Assembly (NCBI GenBank): GCA_018242525.1
Contig: JAFEBS010000038.1
Span: 20,001 to 84,000 of the forward strand
DNA: 64,000 bases
Reading direction: 5' to 3'
Source of the DNA: Planctomycetota bacterium
Lineage (GTDB): Bacteria > Planctomycetota > Planctomycetia > Planctomycetales > Planctomycetaceae
In this document: piece after piece, positions 54,601 to 62,910 of the stretch
How the letters are laid out: each line of letters starts with the position of its first letter
How positions within the stretch are numbered: position 1 is the first letter of the stretch
The notes under the pieces: generated by a model
The model's input: only the letters and a program-made list of their open reading frames with translations
The model's database searches: none
What the model was told of the DNA's origin: nothing
Translations under genes and position numbers: made by a program

Positions 54601-56770
54601 GACCAACGTCTTCACATCGAATTCCGGTGCCGACATCTCACTGATCCAGAACACGTTCGTGGGTGGATCGGCCACCAGTGGTCGCGGGATCGGCGGCGAA
54701 GTCAGCGGTGGCGGCCTGATGTTCGCCCTGGGGGACAACCAGGCCTCGCATGCGAACACGTTCACCTCGAACAAGGACGCGAACATCGGCCTGGTGTTCA
54801 GTGCGGATTCGATCAACGAGTTCACGATCGACAACCACACGTTGTCCGGAGTGGTCAACGGCACCAACAACCTGTTTGACGGTGAAGGTGTCGCCTTCAT
54901 CCTGCGTGACACTGCGACGCTGACTGGCTTCATCCAGCGGTCGACGTTGCAGAGCAACGCGGGTGATGCCATCCGCATCGATGTGACCGGTAACGATGCG
55001 GCGAACTTCGCCTCGGTCAACAACTTCACCATCGGGGGGGCCACGGCCAACCTGGGGAATACGATTGGTGGTACTGGACTGGGGAACTTCGACGGGATCG
55101 CGATTACTCGCACCTCCTCGGGCGAAGTCAACAACATGTCGATCCTGAACAACTCGGTCACGGGGAACAATCGCAACGGGATCAACCTGATCTCGGCCAA
55201 CGCCTTTACGACCGACACATACACGATCAACAACAACAACGTTTCCAACAACGCGATTGACGGGCTGCGTCTGGATGTCCGGGCTGACGCCCAGTTGCTC
55301 GCGATGGTCGATTCCAACAGGTTCAACAGCAATGGTGGCAGCGGGATCCATACGGTCCAACAGTCGAACAATGCCACTGACCAGCGCGCCGTCAGCGGGA
55401 TCTGGACCCACAACACGATTAATAGCAACGGCCTGGATGGTATCAATCTGCTGGCACCCATGAGCGGACTTGTCATCGGTGACCCGGTCGACCTGACCTT
55501 GGGCAACACGATTTCGTTCAACGGCCGCAACGGGATCAATGTCCAGGGCCCTGGCGATGTGACCATCGGCAGCAACGTGATTGCGACCAACGGTACGGCG
55601 GGAACTCTGGGAACGGCAGCTGAAACGGCCGGTATCCAGGCGCACGTGGCACCAGATAGCAACATTATCATCATCAACAACCATATCACCGACACCCGCG
55701 GCGACGGTGTTGAATACTCGATCGCCCAGGGATTCAACGGCGGCTTGGGCGTGCTGACGATGTATAACAACACGATCGACTACAACGACGGACGTGGTGT
55801 GGACATCCTGAACCGGCAAAGCAACTTCATCCAGGTGGACATGATGTTCAACCAGATCAACCGCAACGGGCTGGAAGGTGTCTATGTCGTCAATACTTCA
55901 TCCGCCACGCAAAACCAGTTTAACGACAGCACGACCGCTCTGGACCAGAATGGGTCGATCTTCGAGTCGCCCACCATCGAAATGCGGTTTGCCGAGAACT
56001 CTGTGACGGGGAACGGATTCAGTACCACTTTCCAACCCAACGGTCCCCCGGATTCGACAGGCCTGGTGGTCAGGGTGGGAACCAGCACGACGTACGGCTT
56101 CAGCAATCCCGGCGGATTTGCCAGTGTCGGTGGAGCGGTGGCAATCGACGGCAGTCCATTCGGACTCTCGTCCGGATTCGGCGGTGTGACGATGACCGTC
56201 GACAACAATACCTTTGGGGGTAACTTCGGCACGGACATCACCTTCAAGTCGTTCGTCTCGACGGGCAGCAGTGGTGGAACGGGAACCGCCTGGGACAACA
56301 CCCAGTTCAACCCGTCTGGCTACCAGGGTGATCCTCTGTCTCGACTGGACCTGTACTTCCGCAACAACACGTTTGATTCTCAGAACGTCAACAACACCGG
56401 CAACCTGACCGGAGTGCAGTCGGGGAACACCAGCTATGTGGCGTACTACAACAATGCAGATGGCGTCTTCAAGTCCCGCCTGAACAATATCGCGGCACCG
56501 AATATTCCCGGTCCATTCAACAGTGCATCACGCCGTCGAAATGCCCAACGGCAGGCCGCCCGGTACAACTTGCCACCAGTCTCACCATTCGGTGCCACCT
56601 ACCTGTATCCGGGCATGGGTGACAGCACCTTCCGCGTGAGCAGTGACAGTGATCTCAGTATCTTCTTACTCGACTTCAACAGCCCCATGACGAACACATT
56701 TGATGCCAACGGAACATACCTGCCCAATCCGACGGCGGACGACATGCCATTCGGCTGGGGAACGTTCTAA
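51653..56770 (+). CDS. Giant surface protein 2: intimin/invasin-like beta-barrel + parallel beta-helix passenger
   Basis: The 1705-residue protein has a signal peptide (cleavage near GVAIAQ), a Pro-rich linker (about 27-95) and a barrel-like region (about 95-325) with the same order of motifs as giant protein 1: AILFVDARGQVGYDQ, IIGVSAWFDTT, YVDYRINGYIPAGDH, GLDVETGGPLPIIG and FGMQVTSDHTFG. The junction PYFVAFINPNNTTAG...TGTDENPFNS (369-393) matches that of giant protein 1. The passenger (about 395-1640) is Asn/Gly/Thr-rich beta-helix with many GDG/NNG turns, and a Calcium-loop-like segment with DANGNG and EDTNGN lies near residue 605. GGAG lies seven bases upstream of the ATG. A strong terminator follows. 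It is presumed to be outer-membrane anchored and surface displayed. Confidence 0.8.
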   Translation: MNLRIKRCLSGLMTWAALTGVAIAQSPGESEGTVRLGKPPAVEGLPQGEGVVRLGAQQPVPQPVAEPGPLPPALQSVDPGQTLPGGYFGLQPLDRRFQTRVNVDSRGGGLYGYQAGYTQVGIFQPFATDSENAILFVDARGQVGYDQGGGANVGAGWRWWMSDVDRIIGVSAWFDTTNGGIGPNFQQVGLSFESLGRYVDYRINGYIPAGDHNHVGTSVLNNTASCMGNNIVFQRTTQVAQGYSGLDVETGGPLPIIGRYGVNGYVGAYHFMGAGQAGGSFTGVSGRFMSQINEDVSFGMQVTSDHTFGLNTQFQVFVALPDGTSSRWMRNPQVRDRLTQSVYRQYRAITHIDEVKTTELAVNPTTNLPYFVAFINPNNTTAGTGTDENPFNSIAQFNSLTSAQRAAYDVILVNGRTDGTSTNLDTGLGTATPDQGLVLSDNQHLWGGGLTHSFVTTNGTFLFNCNDVSATPILVNNETSGDLGGTVVTLANNNEVSGVTINGATTFGTTVQNYGIVSQAGGITNGFNINNNLFQNTLEAVQLEHSGSALGLLTSNSVVGGPATGNAVGFQSNAGFDITQGVGTLSLLAQNNTVTQVNGEDANGNGVLDAGEDTNGNATLDIGIGMRFVADGAGAIINANDPTNAVQPLGIIGNTVSGSGAGIDIEALNGGTFNASLLTNKLSNNTTGSSALPTAGYGFAATASGIGSSIVIDTYTDNTTSNNEGDGAVLTANNGGILAVTGDILGPVSGGTTTGNTFTGNQGDGLRVQADNGAIQLQSITSVTFDQNGQNGLNLQVTNGGQIGITDPLSSNAFTSNTLNGLLVNAQSGVISLDLNNTTNANTFNNNGTGALGGNGLLFQTATAGTILTDLKGVTATGNSNDGIGFFLDGGVINVTNIQANVATGNGRDGMSLINSNGGVFNTTNIGGTTPALGNDFSNNARAGLFFGGVTPPTPAAFNNIALIANNNFNRTTTGTEGILFDTTNVFTSNSGADISLIQNTFVGGSATSGRGIGGEVSGGGLMFALGDNQASHANTFTSNKDANIGLVFSADSINEFTIDNHTLSGVVNGTNNLFDGEGVAFILRDTATLTGFIQRSTLQSNAGDAIRIDVTGNDAANFASVNNFTIGGATANLGNTIGGTGLGNFDGIAITRTSSGEVNNMSILNNSVTGNNRNGINLISANAFTTDTYTINNNNVSNNAIDGLRLDVRADAQLLAMVDSNRFNSNGGSGIHTVQQSNNATDQRAVSGIWTHNTINSNGLDGINLLAPMSGLVIGDPVDLTLGNTISFNGRNGINVQGPGDVTIGSNVIATNGTAGTLGTAAETAGIQAHVAPDSNIIIINNHITDTRGDGVEYSIAQGFNGGLGVLTMYNNTIDYNDGRGVDILNRQSNFIQVDMMFNQINRNGLEGVYVVNTSSATQNQFNDSTTALDQNGSIFESPTIEMRFAENSVTGNGFSTTFQPNGPPDSTGLVVRVGTSTTYGFSNPGGFASVGGAVAIDGSPFGLSSGFGGVTMTVDNNTFGGNFGTDITFKSFVSTGSSGGTGTAWDNTQFNPSGYQGDPLSRLDLYFRNNTFDSQNVNNTGNLTGVQSGNTSYVAYYNNADGVFKSRLNNIAAPNIPGPFNSASRRRNAQRQAARYNLPPVSPFGATYLYPGMGDSTFRVSSDSDLSIFLLDFNSPMTNTFDANGTYLPNPTADDMPFGWGTF

Positions 56771-56824
56771 ACCTGATGCCGTGCGAAGCACCGGCAGTCT
56801 CCGCCGGAGCTTCGCCTGAGACCG

Positions 56825-56856
56825 ACACCGTGCCAGCAATGGCACGGTGTTTTTTT
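56825..56856 (+). terminator. Strong intrinsic terminator of giant gene 2
   Basis: ACACCGTGCCA at 56825-56835 pairs perfectly over 11 bp with TGGCACGGTGT at 56840-56850 around a GCAA loop, followed by a run of seven T (56850-56856). It lies 54 bp after the stop codon. Confidence 0.92.
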
Positions 56857-56889
56857 ACGGATCGACACGACGGTCGATCAACATGGCTC

Positions 56890-57714
56890 TCAACATCGAT
56901 TCAGGAATTCAAACGATTCGATCATGACCTCGGGGGCCATGTGGCTGTGACGGCTCAATTCCACGTTCACTCCGCCCTCGTAGCCCAGATCCCGCAATGC
57001 CTGCAGAACCGGCGGAAAGTCAATTGTGCCATGGCCGAACCGCAGATGATCATGGACCCCGCGCTGCATGTCTTCGATGTGGATCGTATAGATCCGGTCA
57101 TGCCATTCGGCCAGGTATTCGGCGATCGGCCGCGGTTCCAGGCAATGCACGTGGCCGACGTCGACGCACAGGCCCAGTCCCGGCCCTTCCACCCGTGACA
57201 GCAGTTCCTGATAGTCGTCAAACGTCTCGACCAGCATCCCGGGTTCGGGTTCGAATGCAAGTCGGACATCGCGGGGTTGGGCGTACTCAAGCAGTTCCCG
57301 TACGCCGGCCGTCAGTCGATCATAAGCTTCCTGACGTGAGGCATCGTCGCGGACTGTTCCCGCCCAGAACGATACAGCGTCCGATCCCAATGATTTGGCG
57401 ATGTCAACGCAACGTTTCAGGAAGTCAACGCGGATCGCCCGCTGCCCGGACAGTGGGCTGACCAGCGTTGGTTCATGCTTGTGGCGCGGGTCCAGCAGAA
57501 AACGTGCTCCGGTTTCGATGCACGAGATCATTCCATATTGAGCCAGCAGGTGCCGTGCGCGTTCCAATTCGCTCGCCAGATTGTCCGCGTACGGATTCAG
57601 GCAATGATGGTCGATGGTCAACGCAATCGACCGATACCCAATCTCGGACATCAGTTCGAGCCCCTGCTCCCACCGATGTCCTGTCAAGCCGTTGGTGTTG
57701 TAACCGAGTCGCAT
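56890..57714 (-). CDS. Sugar-phosphate isomerase/epimerase family TIM barrel
   Basis: The 274-residue protein begins MRLGYNTNGLTGHRW and has the xylose-isomerase-like TIM barrel pattern: ALTIDHHCLNP, DAVSFWAGT, LAFEPEPGMLVET (metal-binding Glu), CVDVGHVHCLE (Asp/His metal ligands), YTIHIEDMQRGVHDHLRFGHG and VNVELSRHSH at the last strand. Such enzymes interconvert ketoses or act on inositol or sugar derivatives with a divalent metal; the substrate is unknown. I start at 57714 because the family begins there; an ATG at 57732 would add six residues. It lies 28 bp after the PEP-mutase family gene on the same strand. Confidence 0.85.
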   Translation of the reverse strand: MRLGYNTNGLTGHRWEQGLELMSEIGYRSIALTIDHHCLNPYADNLASELERARHLLAQYGMISCIETGARFLLDPRHKHEPTLVSPLSGQRAIRVDFLKRCVDIAKSLGSDAVSFWAGTVRDDASRQEAYDRLTAGVRELLEYAQPRDVRLAFEPEPGMLVETFDDYQELLSRVEGPGLGLCVDVGHVHCLEPRPIAEYLAEWHDRIYTIHIEDMQRGVHDHLRFGHGTIDFPPVLQALRDLGYEGGVNVELSRHSHMAPEVMIESFEFLNRC

Positions 57715-57742
57715 GTTCGGTTGTCCATCCATTCGAGGTGCG

Positions 57743-58594
57743 TCAGCCTGGTGCGCCTGGTGCGGTGGCACCCAACAGATCTTTCATTTGTGAAAATGTC
57801 CACATCCTGTCGGCCAGGGCATCGACGCGACCTTCATGGAGCATCGCTTCGGCCAGATGCTGGACGGCCCAAGCCGTAACGGCAAGACTTTCCACAGGTG
57901 ACACGACAATCTTGAATCCCAGCGCCTGAAGTTCCGCCGCGGACAGGATTGGTGTGGCACCACCCACCAGCATATTGGCCAACTGGGGGCGGGAAATCTC
58001 CCGCCCAATCCGCGCGAGTTCTTCGCGGGACTGGGGGGCTTCCACAAAAATCACGTCGGCCCCGACTTCGGCGTACAAGTGTGCTCGATCGATGGCGGAC
58101 TCCAAGCCTTCCACCGCGCGAGCATCCGTTCGTGCAATCACGACGAAGTCTTGATCCTGGCGGGCATCCAGGGCCGCCTGCAGTTTGTCGGACATTCCCT
58201 GCACGGGAATCACCTGCTTGCCGGCGAAGTGCCCGCAGCGCTTGGGAAACACCTGGTCCTCCAGCAGCATCCCTGCCGCCCCGGCGCGTTCAAACTCACG
58301 AACGGTCCGCATCACGTTGGGGATGGCTCCATAGCCCGTGTCCCCATCCACGATCACGGGGACATTGACCGCCGCCGTCATTCGTCGTGCCGCCTCGGCC
58401 ATTTCCGACAGACCCAGCAGTCCCAGGTCCGGCAAACCGAACGCACTGGCCGAAACGCCGAAGCCACCCAGAAACAGCAGCGGCAAGCCCGCCTGTTCCA
58501 TCACTTTGGCCGTCCAGGCATCGTGCGGAGCCAGGCTGCGAATCAGCCCCGGTTGGGCCAGCAATCGACGCAATTGTTCCGGTCCGCGGGGCAT
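57743..58594 (-). CDS. Isocitrate lyase/PEP mutase family protein
   Basis: The 283-residue TIM-barrel enzyme has the family features VIVDGDTGYG (Mg-binding Asp), LLEDQVFPKRCGH with the catalytic-type cysteine motif KRCGH, VIARTDARAVEG and DVIFVEAPQS. KRCGH fits carbon-carbon lyases such as methylisocitrate or 2,3-dimethylmalate lyase better than PEP mutase, but oxaloacetate decarboxylase-like activity is also possible. I start at MPRGPEQL (58594); an earlier in-frame start at 58621 exists, and neither has a good Shine-Dalgarno. No prpC or prpD is near, so a 2-methylcitrate role is not supported by context. Confidence 0.86.
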   Translation of the reverse strand: MPRGPEQLRRLLAQPGLIRSLAPHDAWTAKVMEQAGLPLLFLGGFGVSASAFGLPDLGLLGLSEMAEAARRMTAAVNVPVIVDGDTGYGAIPNVMRTVREFERAGAAGMLLEDQVFPKRCGHFAGKQVIPVQGMSDKLQAALDARQDQDFVVIARTDARAVEGLESAIDRAHLYAEVGADVIFVEAPQSREELARIGREISRPQLANMLVGGATPILSAAELQALGFKIVVSPVESLAVTAWAVQHLAEAMLHEGRVDALADRMWTFSQMKDLLGATAPGAPG

Positions 58595-58628
58595 CGAAAA
58601 TGAATTCCAACAAACTGGCACCGGGCTG

Positions 58629-59837
58629 CTAGCCCACCGACGAACTGTTGAAGATTGGCAGCATCAGCGCGATCAGTACAAACAGGATGACACCTGCCAT
58701 CATGACCAGCATCAGCGGTTCCAACAACCGCACCACAAGGTCCAGTTGTCGATTTGTCTGTCGTTCCATTTTGTCGGCAATTGTGACCAGCACCTGTTCC
58801 AGGTTGTTGGCTTCTTCGCCGACCGAGATCATTTCGATGACGTCGACAGGAAACTGCTTGCATTCTGCCAGAGGTTGAGCCAGCGACCGCCCGGACGAGA
58901 CGTGTTCGGCGGCTTCGCCAATGGCATCGCTGAGCACTCGATTGCCGGTGGCGTCCTTGGCGATTCTCAGGGAATTCAGGATTGGAACACCATTGTGCAG
59001 CAAGGTTCCGAGTACCCGGCAGAACCTGGAAATAGCCAGGCTGCGAACCACATGGCCAATCCCGTACAACTTCAATCGGAAGGCGTCGAACCGGCGGCGA
59101 CCGTCTTCAGCCGAAAACTGCTTTTGAACAACGATGGCCAGGACCACAATGATCACCAGCAGCACCCAGCCATAATTCTTGATGCCGCTGCTCATCGCCA
59201 GCAGAGCCGTCGTGGCCCAGGGAAGAGTCCCGTCTTCCCGCATCCGGTCAAACAGCGGTTCGAACTTGGGAACGAAGAACACCAGCATTCCGATCAGGAT
59301 CAGGCTGCCGACGACGACCAGGAACGCGGGGTACGCCATGGCTCCGATGACGCGTCCCTTCAGTTCCTCCTGGTGCTCGGTAAAGTCTGCGATCCGCTTC
59401 AAGGTGTCTTCCAGAAAGCTTCCTTCTTCCCCGGCACGAACCATGCTGACGGTCAATTCGGGAAAAACCGTGGGATGCTGACGCAGGGATTCGGCGAACC
59501 GGGTTCCGTCCGCGACCTGGTCGCGCACTTCCTGCAGCACCATTTTCAGGGTCTGGTGTCGTGATTGCCGTTCGAGCAATTCCAGGGACCGCAGCAGGGG
59601 AACGCCGGCCCGCAGTAGATCCGACAACTGAGTGTAAAATACGCACAGCAACCGTGCCGGAACCCGGCGACGTTTGTTTTGCTGGTGCGCCATGGCTGTC
59701 GCCGCCAGGGTGACCGAGATCGGAAAGACTCCCTTGGCCCCCAGGGCTCCCAGCGCTTCCCGCTCGTTCGCGGCCGTCAGGATCCCTTCCACCTGCTTAC
59801 CAGTCAGTTCGCGTGCAACGTAGCGAAATTCAGGCAT
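58629..59837 (-). CDS. Type II secretion/type IV pilus inner-membrane platform protein (GspF/PilC family)
   Basis: The 402-residue protein starts MPEFRYVARELTGKQVEG, the usual GspF opening, and contains two homologous GspF domains (about 66-190, FYTQLSDLLRAGVPLLRSLE, and about 270-395, FCRVLGTLLHNGVPILNSL). Three membrane segments are visible, two near residues 167-240 (FLVVVGSLILIGMLVFFVP and VLLVIIVVLAIVV) and one at the C-terminus (PLMLVMMAGVILFVLIALML). It recruits the assembly ATPase and organises pseudopilin assembly. No gspE, gspG or pilin gene is next to it here. A conserved EEGSFLEDTL motif is present. It is the first of three closely spaced minus-strand genes; the ATG is at 59837. 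Confidence 0.93.
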   Translation of the reverse strand: MPEFRYVARELTGKQVEGILTAANEREALGALGAKGVFPISVTLAATAMAHQQNKRRRVPARLLCVFYTQLSDLLRAGVPLLRSLELLERQSRHQTLKMVLQEVRDQVADGTRFAESLRQHPTVFPELTVSMVRAGEEGSFLEDTLKRIADFTEHQEELKGRVIGAMAYPAFLVVVGSLILIGMLVFFVPKFEPLFDRMREDGTLPWATTALLAMSSGIKNYGWVLLVIIVVLAIVVQKQFSAEDGRRRFDAFRLKLYGIGHVVRSLAISRFCRVLGTLLHNGVPILNSLRIAKDATGNRVLSDAIGEAAEHVSSGRSLAQPLAECKQFPVDVIEMISVGEEANNLEQVLVTIADKMERQTNRQLDLVVRLLEPLMLVMMAGVILFVLIALMLPIFNSSSVG

Positions 59838-59882
59838 GGAAAACCGGCCAGTTGGAGAGGTATGAAATGATCGCGACAGTGT

Positions 59883-59962
59883 GGCAGCCCGTGGAAAAAC
59901 GGGGGCTGCCCGTCTGCGGGCATCCGATTTCAAGGGTCAGCCCCCCTTTTCCACGGGCTGCC
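59883..59962. repeat. Nested inverted repeat upstream of the gspF-like gene
   Basis: The left arm 59883-59908 and right arm 59938-59962 are near-perfect reverse complements (16 identical bases GGCAGCCCGTGGAAAA, then seven more after a small indel). A small CCCG/CGGG hairpin sits between them. A further GGTCCCT/AGGGACC hairpin follows at about 59970-59986. It lies in the 228-bp gap between the SpoVR gene and the gspF-like gene, where it could end the first transcript or shape the leader of the second. Confidence 0.6.
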
Positions 59963-60065
59963 AGGGCTGGTCCCTGCAAGGGACCTAATGTAGCCACCGT
60001 ACCGTTGGCTGTCGACTGACGGGATTCAGGTTAAGTTCAGCAGAACGCTTTCCTCCGCCGGGTGG

Positions 60066-61592
60066 TCATTTGGCCTTGATGCTGTGGCTGGAACCATCGA
60101 AGGAAATGATCGAGGGCTTGTCGTCAATCACCGATTCAATATGCACAGGGCGAGCCCACAGCTTGTGCAGGTTCCGCAGTGAATCCTGGGCGTAATCCAT
60201 TTTCAGCTCGATCCCCTGGAACTGGTGCAGCAGGTACAGTTCGCCGCGATTCCGGTAGTTGGCATCGATCACGTAGATGAACGGCCGACCGTGATTGGTC
60301 AGGCTGTTGAGCAGTTGCTCCTTGATCTTTTGAAATTCGCGCGACGCGATTTCATAGTTCTCGGTCGCTTCATTGTACGCAAACGAAAACATCTTGTGGC
60401 GGGCGCAGAACTCGGGCGTCAGAAACGTGTCGATGAACGTGATGTCGTTGTGACTTTTCCGGACTTCAAAGATCTTTTTCCGTCCCAGGCCCGTCTGCGT
60501 GTCCCAACGTTGACGGACCCGCCAGTCGTCACAGTTCTCCCATTCCTCACCGAACTGTCCCTTGTTCCAGCGTTCTTCGATGTCACGAAACAGTTCGATC
60601 CCGATCTTGTACGGATTGATGCGCTGCGGAGTCATCATCACAGTCCCGCTGTGATGGTCGGCGTAGTCGATCACTTCCGCATCCGTCAGTCCGTGCCGGG
60701 TCATCAGGAACGTGTGCCAATAGCTGGCCCAGCCTTCGTTCATGATTTTCGTCTGTCCCTGGGGGGCAAAGTAGTAGGCTTCGTCGCGGATGATCGCCAG
60801 GATGTCATGCTGCCAGTCCCTCAACGGAGCGTGTTCCAGCAGGAACAGCAGGACATCCCGCTGCGGTTCGTTGGGAAACGACCGGGTCTTTTCCTTCTGC
60901 TCATCCTTCTCGCGTTTTTCGCGGGCTTCCTGCTCCAGCACTTCCGGGGGGTTGATGAAACTGTCCATGTACCCCTTGGAGGGAAAGCGATTGGCCCCGT
61001 GCAGGTATTCGTAGTCGTCCTCACGCAGCAGCGGCGCATGCGGAATCGCCTCGACTTCCGCCGCCCGCTTGATGTGCATGGAATGCGTATCGATCAGGTC
61101 TTCCAGCGACAGGCACGCGTCAATGAATTCCTCGACTTTCTCGAATCCAAAGCGGTCGATGTACCGGTTGATCCGCGTGGCGTGGTTGGCCATCTGGTCG
61201 AGCATCTTGCGGTTGGTCTGGGAGAACCAGGCGTTGTTCTTGAAGAAGTCGCAGTGACCATAGACATGGGCGATCACCAGTTTCTGGTCGACCATTTCGT
61301 TCGTGTTCAGCAGATAGGCATAGCAGGGATCGGTGTTGATCACCATTTCGTAGATCCGCTGCAGCCCGTACATGTGGGTCTTCAGCAGTTCGTCATATTC
61401 CGCACCGAACCGCCAGTGGGGATACCGGACCGGGAATCCGCCGTACGCGGCGAACATGCACAGTTCTTCCAGATCCAGGACTTCAAAAATGGTCTCGAAG
61501 AAATCCAGACCATAACCGCGTCCCAGTTCCTCCATGCGCAACTGAACATCACGCAACTCTGGTGGGAGCGTCCGAGCGGTGGAAATGGACAT
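60066..61592 (-). CDS. SpoVR family protein
   Basis: The 508-residue protein belongs to the SpoVR/YcgB family, named from Bacillus sporulation but widespread in non-sporulating bacteria and of unknown biochemical role. Recognisable regions are YGLDFFETIFEVLD, AYGGFPVRYPHWRFG, LLNTNEMVDQKLVIAHVYGH, QTKIMNEGWASYWH, INPYKIGIELFRDIEERW and DANYRNRGELYLLHQ. Length is typical. AGGAA lies five bases before the ATG at 61592; an ATG at 61631 in the same frame is less well supported. SpoVR genes are often next to prkA and a DUF444 gene; neither is in the window. It diverges from a PP2C phosphatase gene. Confidence 0.94.
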   Translation of the reverse strand: MSISTARTLPPELRDVQLRMEELGRGYGLDFFETIFEVLDLEELCMFAAYGGFPVRYPHWRFGAEYDELLKTHMYGLQRIYEMVINTDPCYAYLLNTNEMVDQKLVIAHVYGHCDFFKNNAWFSQTNRKMLDQMANHATRINRYIDRFGFEKVEEFIDACLSLEDLIDTHSMHIKRAAEVEAIPHAPLLREDDYEYLHGANRFPSKGYMDSFINPPEVLEQEAREKREKDEQKEKTRSFPNEPQRDVLLFLLEHAPLRDWQHDILAIIRDEAYYFAPQGQTKIMNEGWASYWHTFLMTRHGLTDAEVIDYADHHSGTVMMTPQRINPYKIGIELFRDIEERWNKGQFGEEWENCDDWRVRQRWDTQTGLGRKKIFEVRKSHNDITFIDTFLTPEFCARHKMFSFAYNEATENYEIASREFQKIKEQLLNSLTNHGRPFIYVIDANYRNRGELYLLHQFQGIELKMDYAQDSLRNLHKLWARPVHIESVIDDKPSIISFDGSSHSIKAK

Positions 61593-61894
61593 GTGCGTTC
61601 CTGCCCGTGAAAGTTCGATGGAATCGGACATTCATCCAATGCGGCGTCGTGCCAGACACACTGTACCAACCAAACTTCGCTCTGCCGAGATGAGTCTGAC
61701 CTTGAAGACATTATTCGGGTAGCCGAACTGACAGGGAAGGGCGTTTCTCTCGTGTGCGGATGAACGAAGGAGCTTGCCCAGTTGTTGCAATCGAGGTTTG
61801 AACAGCCCAACTACGAAGGGCTCTTGTGAGTACAGATCGGCAAGGTTGATACCAACAGCGAATTGGATTCCAATGAGACTGAAAGAGGTGCTTC
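61593..61894. other. Divergent intergenic region SpoVR gene / PP2C gene
   Basis: This 302-bp region must hold the promoters of the two divergent genes. I see no additional gene or RNA. The PP2C end carries GAGG six bases before its ATG. Confidence 0.4.
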
Positions 61895-62839
61895 ATGTGG
61901 CAGATTGACGTCTGTGGAATGACGGACATTGGACGAAAGCGTACTCGCAATGAAGACCAGTTTCTGGTCGCAACTCTGACCAAGACGCTGGATGTGTCGT
62001 ACAGCAGCCTGGAGGTCGGCGACGACGCCCGGATTTTTGGCAATTCACAAGGACGTTTGTTGCTCGTGGCCGACGGAATGGGCGGGCACGCCGCCGGTGA
62101 TCGCGCGAGCGAAATGGTGGTCAATGCATTTGTCGACTATGTGCTCAATATGCTGCGCTGGTATTTTCGCGCGGATCCCACCTACGAAGCGGATTTCACC
62201 GCCGACCTGCGAGACGCCGTGATTCGCTGTCAGAAACGAATCCGGGAAGAAGTTCTTGAGCAACCCGAAAACAAGGGAATGGGAGCCACGCTGACGCTGG
62301 CGTATGTCATTTGGCCGAGGATGTTTGTCGTGCATGTCGGGGACAGTCGCTGCTACCTGATGCGTGGCGACGAGCTGAAACAATTGACTCGCGACCATAC
62401 AGTCGGGCAGTTGATCAATGAGATTGCGACAACCATCGTTGAGCAAGCGGCGGAAGTCCCTGATCGCAAGTGGCATCATGTCCTGTGGAATGCCGTCGGA
62501 GGCGGCAGCGAAGAACTGCAGCCGGACATCTTCCGCGTCGACCTCGAATTCGGTGACCGGCTGCTCATCTGTACGGACGGACTGACGAATCAGGTCACGG
62601 ATGCCAAAATTGCATTGAGACTTCAGCAGGAGCAATCCGCGACCGAAACCTGTTGCCACTTGATTGAAGACGCGAACGAGAACGGAGGATCTGACAACAT
62701 CACTGTGATCGTCGCACGGATCCCCACTCCGGAAGCAACTCGCCAGGAATTGGCGGACGCGGCAGCGAAAGTTACGACTCAGTCACAAATGGCCGACACC
62801 GCAGAGTACGAGGTCCTGCAACCTGCCCATGGCATGTAG
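61895..62839 (+). CDS. PP2C-family protein serine/threonine phosphatase
   Basis: The 314-residue cytoplasmic enzyme dephosphorylates Ser/Thr residues with two metal ions. It has the PP2C motifs in order: RTRNEDQ (about 17-23), the metal-binding VADGMGGHAAGD (about 59-70), GMGATLTLA, VHVGDSRCYL, LTRDHT, LLICTDGLTN and GGSDNITVIV. A C-terminal tail of about 40 residues follows without a recognised domain. It probably counteracts Hanks-type kinases, which are numerous in planctomycetes; none is in the window. The start at 61895 has GAGG six bases upstream. Confidence 0.95.
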   Translation: MWQIDVCGMTDIGRKRTRNEDQFLVATLTKTLDVSYSSLEVGDDARIFGNSQGRLLLVADGMGGHAAGDRASEMVVNAFVDYVLNMLRWYFRADPTYEADFTADLRDAVIRCQKRIREEVLEQPENKGMGATLTLAYVIWPRMFVVHVGDSRCYLMRGDELKQLTRDHTVGQLINEIATTIVEQAAEVPDRKWHHVLWNAVGGGSEELQPDIFRVDLEFGDRLLICTDGLTNQVTDAKIALRLQQEQSATETCCHLIEDANENGGSDNITVIVARIPTPEATRQELADAAAKVTTQSQMADTAEYEVLQPAHGM

Positions 62840-62910
62840 CAAGTCCTGCCATTGGGCCGCACGCGACCCGGCAACGGCTGGTCGGTCAATGAAGGATCGC
62901 CGGTCGAAAA

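Noticed and set aside
54130..55773. 547-codon open frame antisense to giant gene 2
   Set aside because: A low-complexity Leu/Pro/Ser/Val translation produced by the repeated codons of the real gene; also 52856-54133 on the same strand.
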